Positions 5,982-8,480 of a stretch of DNA of 8,480 nt are shown here, piece by piece; within the stretch, counting starts at the first letter, position 1, and each line of letters starts with the position of its first letter. Location: contig JAQXKW010000123.1 in assembly GCA_029010655.1 (NCBI GenBank), positions 1 through 8,480 of the forward strand. The letters are read 5' to 3'. A program made the translations under genes and the position numbers. A model generated the notes under the pieces. The model was not told where the DNA came from and searched no databases. It saw only the letters and a program-made list of their open reading frames with translations. This stretch comes from Clostridia bacterium. GTDB lineage: Bacteria; Bacillota; Clostridia; Oscillospirales; CAG-272.

Positions 5982-8480
5982 ATGCCGAAAAGTCAATATA
6001 TAAGCCCCGAAAAAGCATTTGAAAAGGGCTTCCTTACATTTGAAAAAATTCCGCTTTGCCAGTATAACAAAACTCTGGCGCAGGAAAAGAAGCTTTACAC
6101 CAAAGAGGATTTTCTCCGTATCTACCGTGATATGAGAATAATCCGTGAGTTTGAGACCATGCTCAACGAAATCAAGGTAAAATCCGTTTACAACGGCGTT
6201 GAGTACAATAACCCCGGTCCGGCTCACCTTTCCATCGGTCAGGAGGCTTCCGCCGTTGGTCAGGCATACTGCCTTGACATTAACGATTTCACCTTCGGCT
6301 CTCACAGAAGCCACGGCGAGATTTTGGCAAAAGGTCTTTCTTCCATCAACAAGCTGGACGACGACGAGCTTTACGATATAATGAAAGAGTTTTTGGGCGG
6401 AAATATTCTGAAGGTTGTTGAGGAAAGACAGGACGCAGAGGCTAAGGGCAATATTAAGGACTTGGCTATCGATTTCCTGCTCTACGGCGCACTTGCGGAG
6501 ATTTTCGCACGCACCACCGGCTTTAACAGAGGTCTGGGCGGCTCTATGCACGCATTCTTTATTCCTTTCGGTATATTCCCCAACAACGCTATCGTGGGCG
6601 GTGCGGCTCCCGTAGCACTGGGTGCGGCGCTTTATAAGAGAGCAAACCACAAGAAGGGTATCGTTATAGCAAACTCCGGCGACGGCGCTCTGGGCCGCGG
6701 ACCTGTTCTTGAGGCTATCAATATGTCCACCATGGACCAGATTACAAAGCTCTGGGGCATGGACGGCAAATACGAGGACGGCGGCATGCCTATCCTCTTC
6801 AACGTGTTCAATAACTTCTACGGCATGGGCGGACAGACCAAGGGCGAGACCATGGGCTGGGACGTTGCCGCAAGACTTGGCGCAGGCTTTAACCCCGAAG
6901 CGCTCCACGCAGAAAAGGTCAACGGCTACGACCCCTTGGCGGTTATCGACGCAACAACGAGAAAGAAGGAACTTCTTACCACAGGCAAGGGTCCCGCACT
7001 TTTGGAGGTTGCAACCTACCGTGTGTCCGGCCACTCTCCCTCCGACTCCTCCACATACAGAACCGAGGAGGAAATCGAGGAGTGGAAGAACGCTTGTCCT
7101 ATTGCCGCATACCGCAAGAAGATGGTAGAGGGCAATGTGGCGTCCGACGATGAGTTTGCCGCTATTGAGGAAAGCATTATCAGAAGAATGACAAAGATCT
7201 GCGCTCTTGCAACGGATCTTGAGATTTCTCCCAGAATGGATCTTGACAAAACTCCCGATATGATTTCCTCCATCATGTTCTCCAATACGAACACTCCCTC
7301 TATGGATACCGAGCGTGAGCCCGACGTGCTTCAGCCGAAGAATTCCATGGATAACCCCAGAGTAAAACAGCTTGCAGGACGCAGCCGCTTCGCATTTGAC
7401 GAAGACGGCAAGCCCGTGCCGAAAATAAAGCTGTACGGCGTCCGTGACGGTATTTTTGAGGCTATATACGATAAGTACTACGAGGATCCCACCCTTATTG
7501 CATACGGCGAGGATAACAGAGACTGGGGCGGTGCCTTTGCGGTTTACCGCGGACTTACCGAGGCTATCCCCTATCACCGCTTCTTTAACGCACCTATCTC
7601 CGAGGCGGCTATCGTAGGTTCCTCCGTGGGCTATGCAATGGCAGGCGGCCGTGCTATCGTTGAGCTTATGTACGCCGACTTTATCGGCTGTGCAGGCGAC
7701 GAAATATTCAACCAGCTTTCCAAATGGCAGTCCATGTCCGCAGGTATTCTGAAAATGCCCGTTGTGGTACGTGTGTCCGTAGGCTCTAAGTACGGCGCAC
7801 AGCACAGCCAGGACTGGACGGCGCTCTGCGCACATATCCCCGGACTCAAAGTTTGCTTCCCCGCAACGCCTTACGACGCAAAGGGACTTATGGCAGAGGC
7901 TCTTAACGGAACAGACCCGGTTATCTTCTTCGAAAGCCAGAGAATATACGATAAGGGCGAGGAATTCCATAAGGGCGGCGTTCCCAAGGAAAGCTATACA
8001 ATACCCTTCGGCGAGCCGGACGTTAAGCTTGAAGGTAAGGACGTAACAATTCTTACTATCGGCGCAGTTCTGTACCGTGCGCTTGAAGCCGCAAAGAAGC
8101 TGAAGGATGAATACGGAATCGAAGCCGAGGTTATTGACGCCCGCTCCATCGTTCCCTTTAACTATGAAAAGGTAATTGAGAGCGTTAAGAAAACCGGCAA
8201 AATCATAATCGTAGGCGACGCCTGCGACAGAGGAAGCGTAATGCGCGATATGGCTTCCAATATTACGGAAATGGCGTTTGATTATCTGGACGCACCGCCG
8301 GTAGTTTTCGGCTCACGCAACTGGATAACTCCCGCATTCGAGTTTGAGAAGTACTTCTTCCCGCAGGCAGACGGCATAATCGACGTAATAAGCCAGAAGC
8401 TTCTCCCCCTTGCAGGCAGAGTTTCAACTATAAACGAGTCTGAGCTTGAGCATCAGGCACGCAGCAAGGCAGGACTTTAA
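5982..8480 (+). CDS. Fused alpha-beta thiamine-diphosphate E1 of a 2-oxoacid (or acetoin) dehydrogenase complex
   Basis: An 832-residue protein whose TAA stop is the last codon of the window; AGGAG at 5967-5971 precedes ATG by 10 nt. The alpha half (about 40-400) has FGSHRSHGE at 105-113, GGSMHAFF at 186-193, the thiamine-diphosphate/metal motif GDGA at 233-236 closing at NN 277-278, and YRVSGHSPSD at 346-355 (His351). A linker (about 400-478) leads to the beta half (about 480-812), with IAYGED at 506-511, PISEAAIVG at 538-546 (Glu541, the expected cofactor-activating glutamate), YGAQHSQDW at 604-612 (His608) and IDARSIVPF at 718-726. Both halves are usually separate chains; here they form one polypeptide. 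Compared with a remembered standard E1 alpha, there are about 46 extra residues between His111 and His190 and 15 extra inside the GDG-NN motif. It decarboxylates the substrate and acylates E2. Pyruvate, acetoin and branched-chain 2-oxoacids all remain possible. Confidence 0.92.
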   Translation: MPKSQYISPEKAFEKGFLTFEKIPLCQYNKTLAQEKKLYTKEDFLRIYRDMRIIREFETMLNEIKVKSVYNGVEYNNPGPAHLSIGQEASAVGQAYCLDINDFTFGSHRSHGEILAKGLSSINKLDDDELYDIMKEFLGGNILKVVEERQDAEAKGNIKDLAIDFLLYGALAEIFARTTGFNRGLGGSMHAFFIPFGIFPNNAIVGGAAPVALGAALYKRANHKKGIVIANSGDGALGRGPVLEAINMSTMDQITKLWGMDGKYEDGGMPILFNVFNNFYGMGGQTKGETMGWDVAARLGAGFNPEALHAEKVNGYDPLAVIDATTRKKELLTTGKGPALLEVATYRVSGHSPSDSSTYRTEEEIEEWKNACPIAAYRKKMVEGNVASDDEFAAIEESIIRRMTKICALATDLEISPRMDLDKTPDMISSIMFSNTNTPSMDTEREPDVLQPKNSMDNPRVKQLAGRSRFAFDEDGKPVPKIKLYGVRDGIFEAIYDKYYEDPTLIAYGEDNRDWGGAFAVYRGLTEAIPYHRFFNAPISEAAIVGSSVGYAMAGGRAIVELMYADFIGCAGDEIFNQLSKWQSMSAGILKMPVVVRVSVGSKYGAQHSQDWTALCAHIPGLKVCFPATPYDAKGLMAEALNGTDPVIFFESQRIYDKGEEFHKGGVPKESYTIPFGEPDVKLEGKDVTILTIGAVLYRALEAAKKLKDEYGIEAEVIDARSIVPFNYEKVIESVKKTGKIIIVGDACDRGSVMRDMASNITEMAFDYLDAPPVVFGSRNWITPAFEFEKYFFPQADGIIDVISQKLLPLAGRVSTINESELEHQARSKAGL

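Noticed and set aside
5946..7970. A 674-codon open frame on the minus strand
   Set aside because: It lies wholly antisense to the well-supported fused E1, has no recognisable domain and a His/Cys-rich composition typical of a shadow frame created by E1 codon choice.

Overview
The window looks like chromosomal DNA of an anaerobic Clostridia-type bacterium (Bacillota, perhaps Oscillospiraceae-like). The support is a textbook sigma-A promoter (TTGACA, 17 nt, TATAAT), AAAGGAG-type ribosome binding sites, a TTG start, the standard genetic code, and a lipoyl enzyme system of the fused-E1 type that I associate with Clostridia. The taxon is an inference from style, not a search result.

Left part (1-2360), minus strand: one long reading frame, open through the left edge, that resembles the 'large polyvalent proteins' of phages and conjugative elements. 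It carries a MuF_C/PBECR-like module, a scaffold segment and two charged helical segments. Its 5' end appears cut: there is no ribosome binding site, the family-like sequence runs up to and past the first Met, and it then meets a GC-rich hairpin and a short GCTAGC-rich repeat cluster. The MuF_C/PBECR-like module coincides with an AT-rich block inside a GC-richer gene, which suggests modular exchange.

Middle (2360-2467): a compact control region. It holds a symmetric nested palindrome upstream of the promoter, a consensus promoter, and a perfect 9-bp inverted repeat lying over the -10 box. The two palindromes share an 11-bp right half placed 53 bp apart, close to five helical turns.

Right part (2468-8480), plus strand: a tightly packed four-gene operon. 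It encodes a DeoR-family regulator, then E2 (dihydrolipoamide acyltransferase, TTG start), E3 (dihydrolipoamide dehydrogenase) and a fused alpha-beta thiamine-diphosphate E1 of 832 residues whose stop codon is the last three bases of the window. Together these are a complete 2-oxoacid (or acetoin) dehydrogenase complex. E1 decarboxylates the substrate and loads the lipoyl lysine, E2 passes the acyl group to CoA, and E3 reoxidises the lipoate with NAD+. The substrate cannot be fixed from sequence; the E2 active-site block favours an acetyl-type (pyruvate or acetoin) enzyme. A likely working model is that the DeoR-like protein represses its own operon until a phosphorylated sugar-type ligand releases it.

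No tRNA, rRNA, CRISPR array, transposase or convincing terminator was seen. The most unusual points are the truncated mobile-element gene with its composition island, the symmetric operator architecture, and two insertions in the E1 alpha half, one of them inside the thiamine-diphosphate motif.
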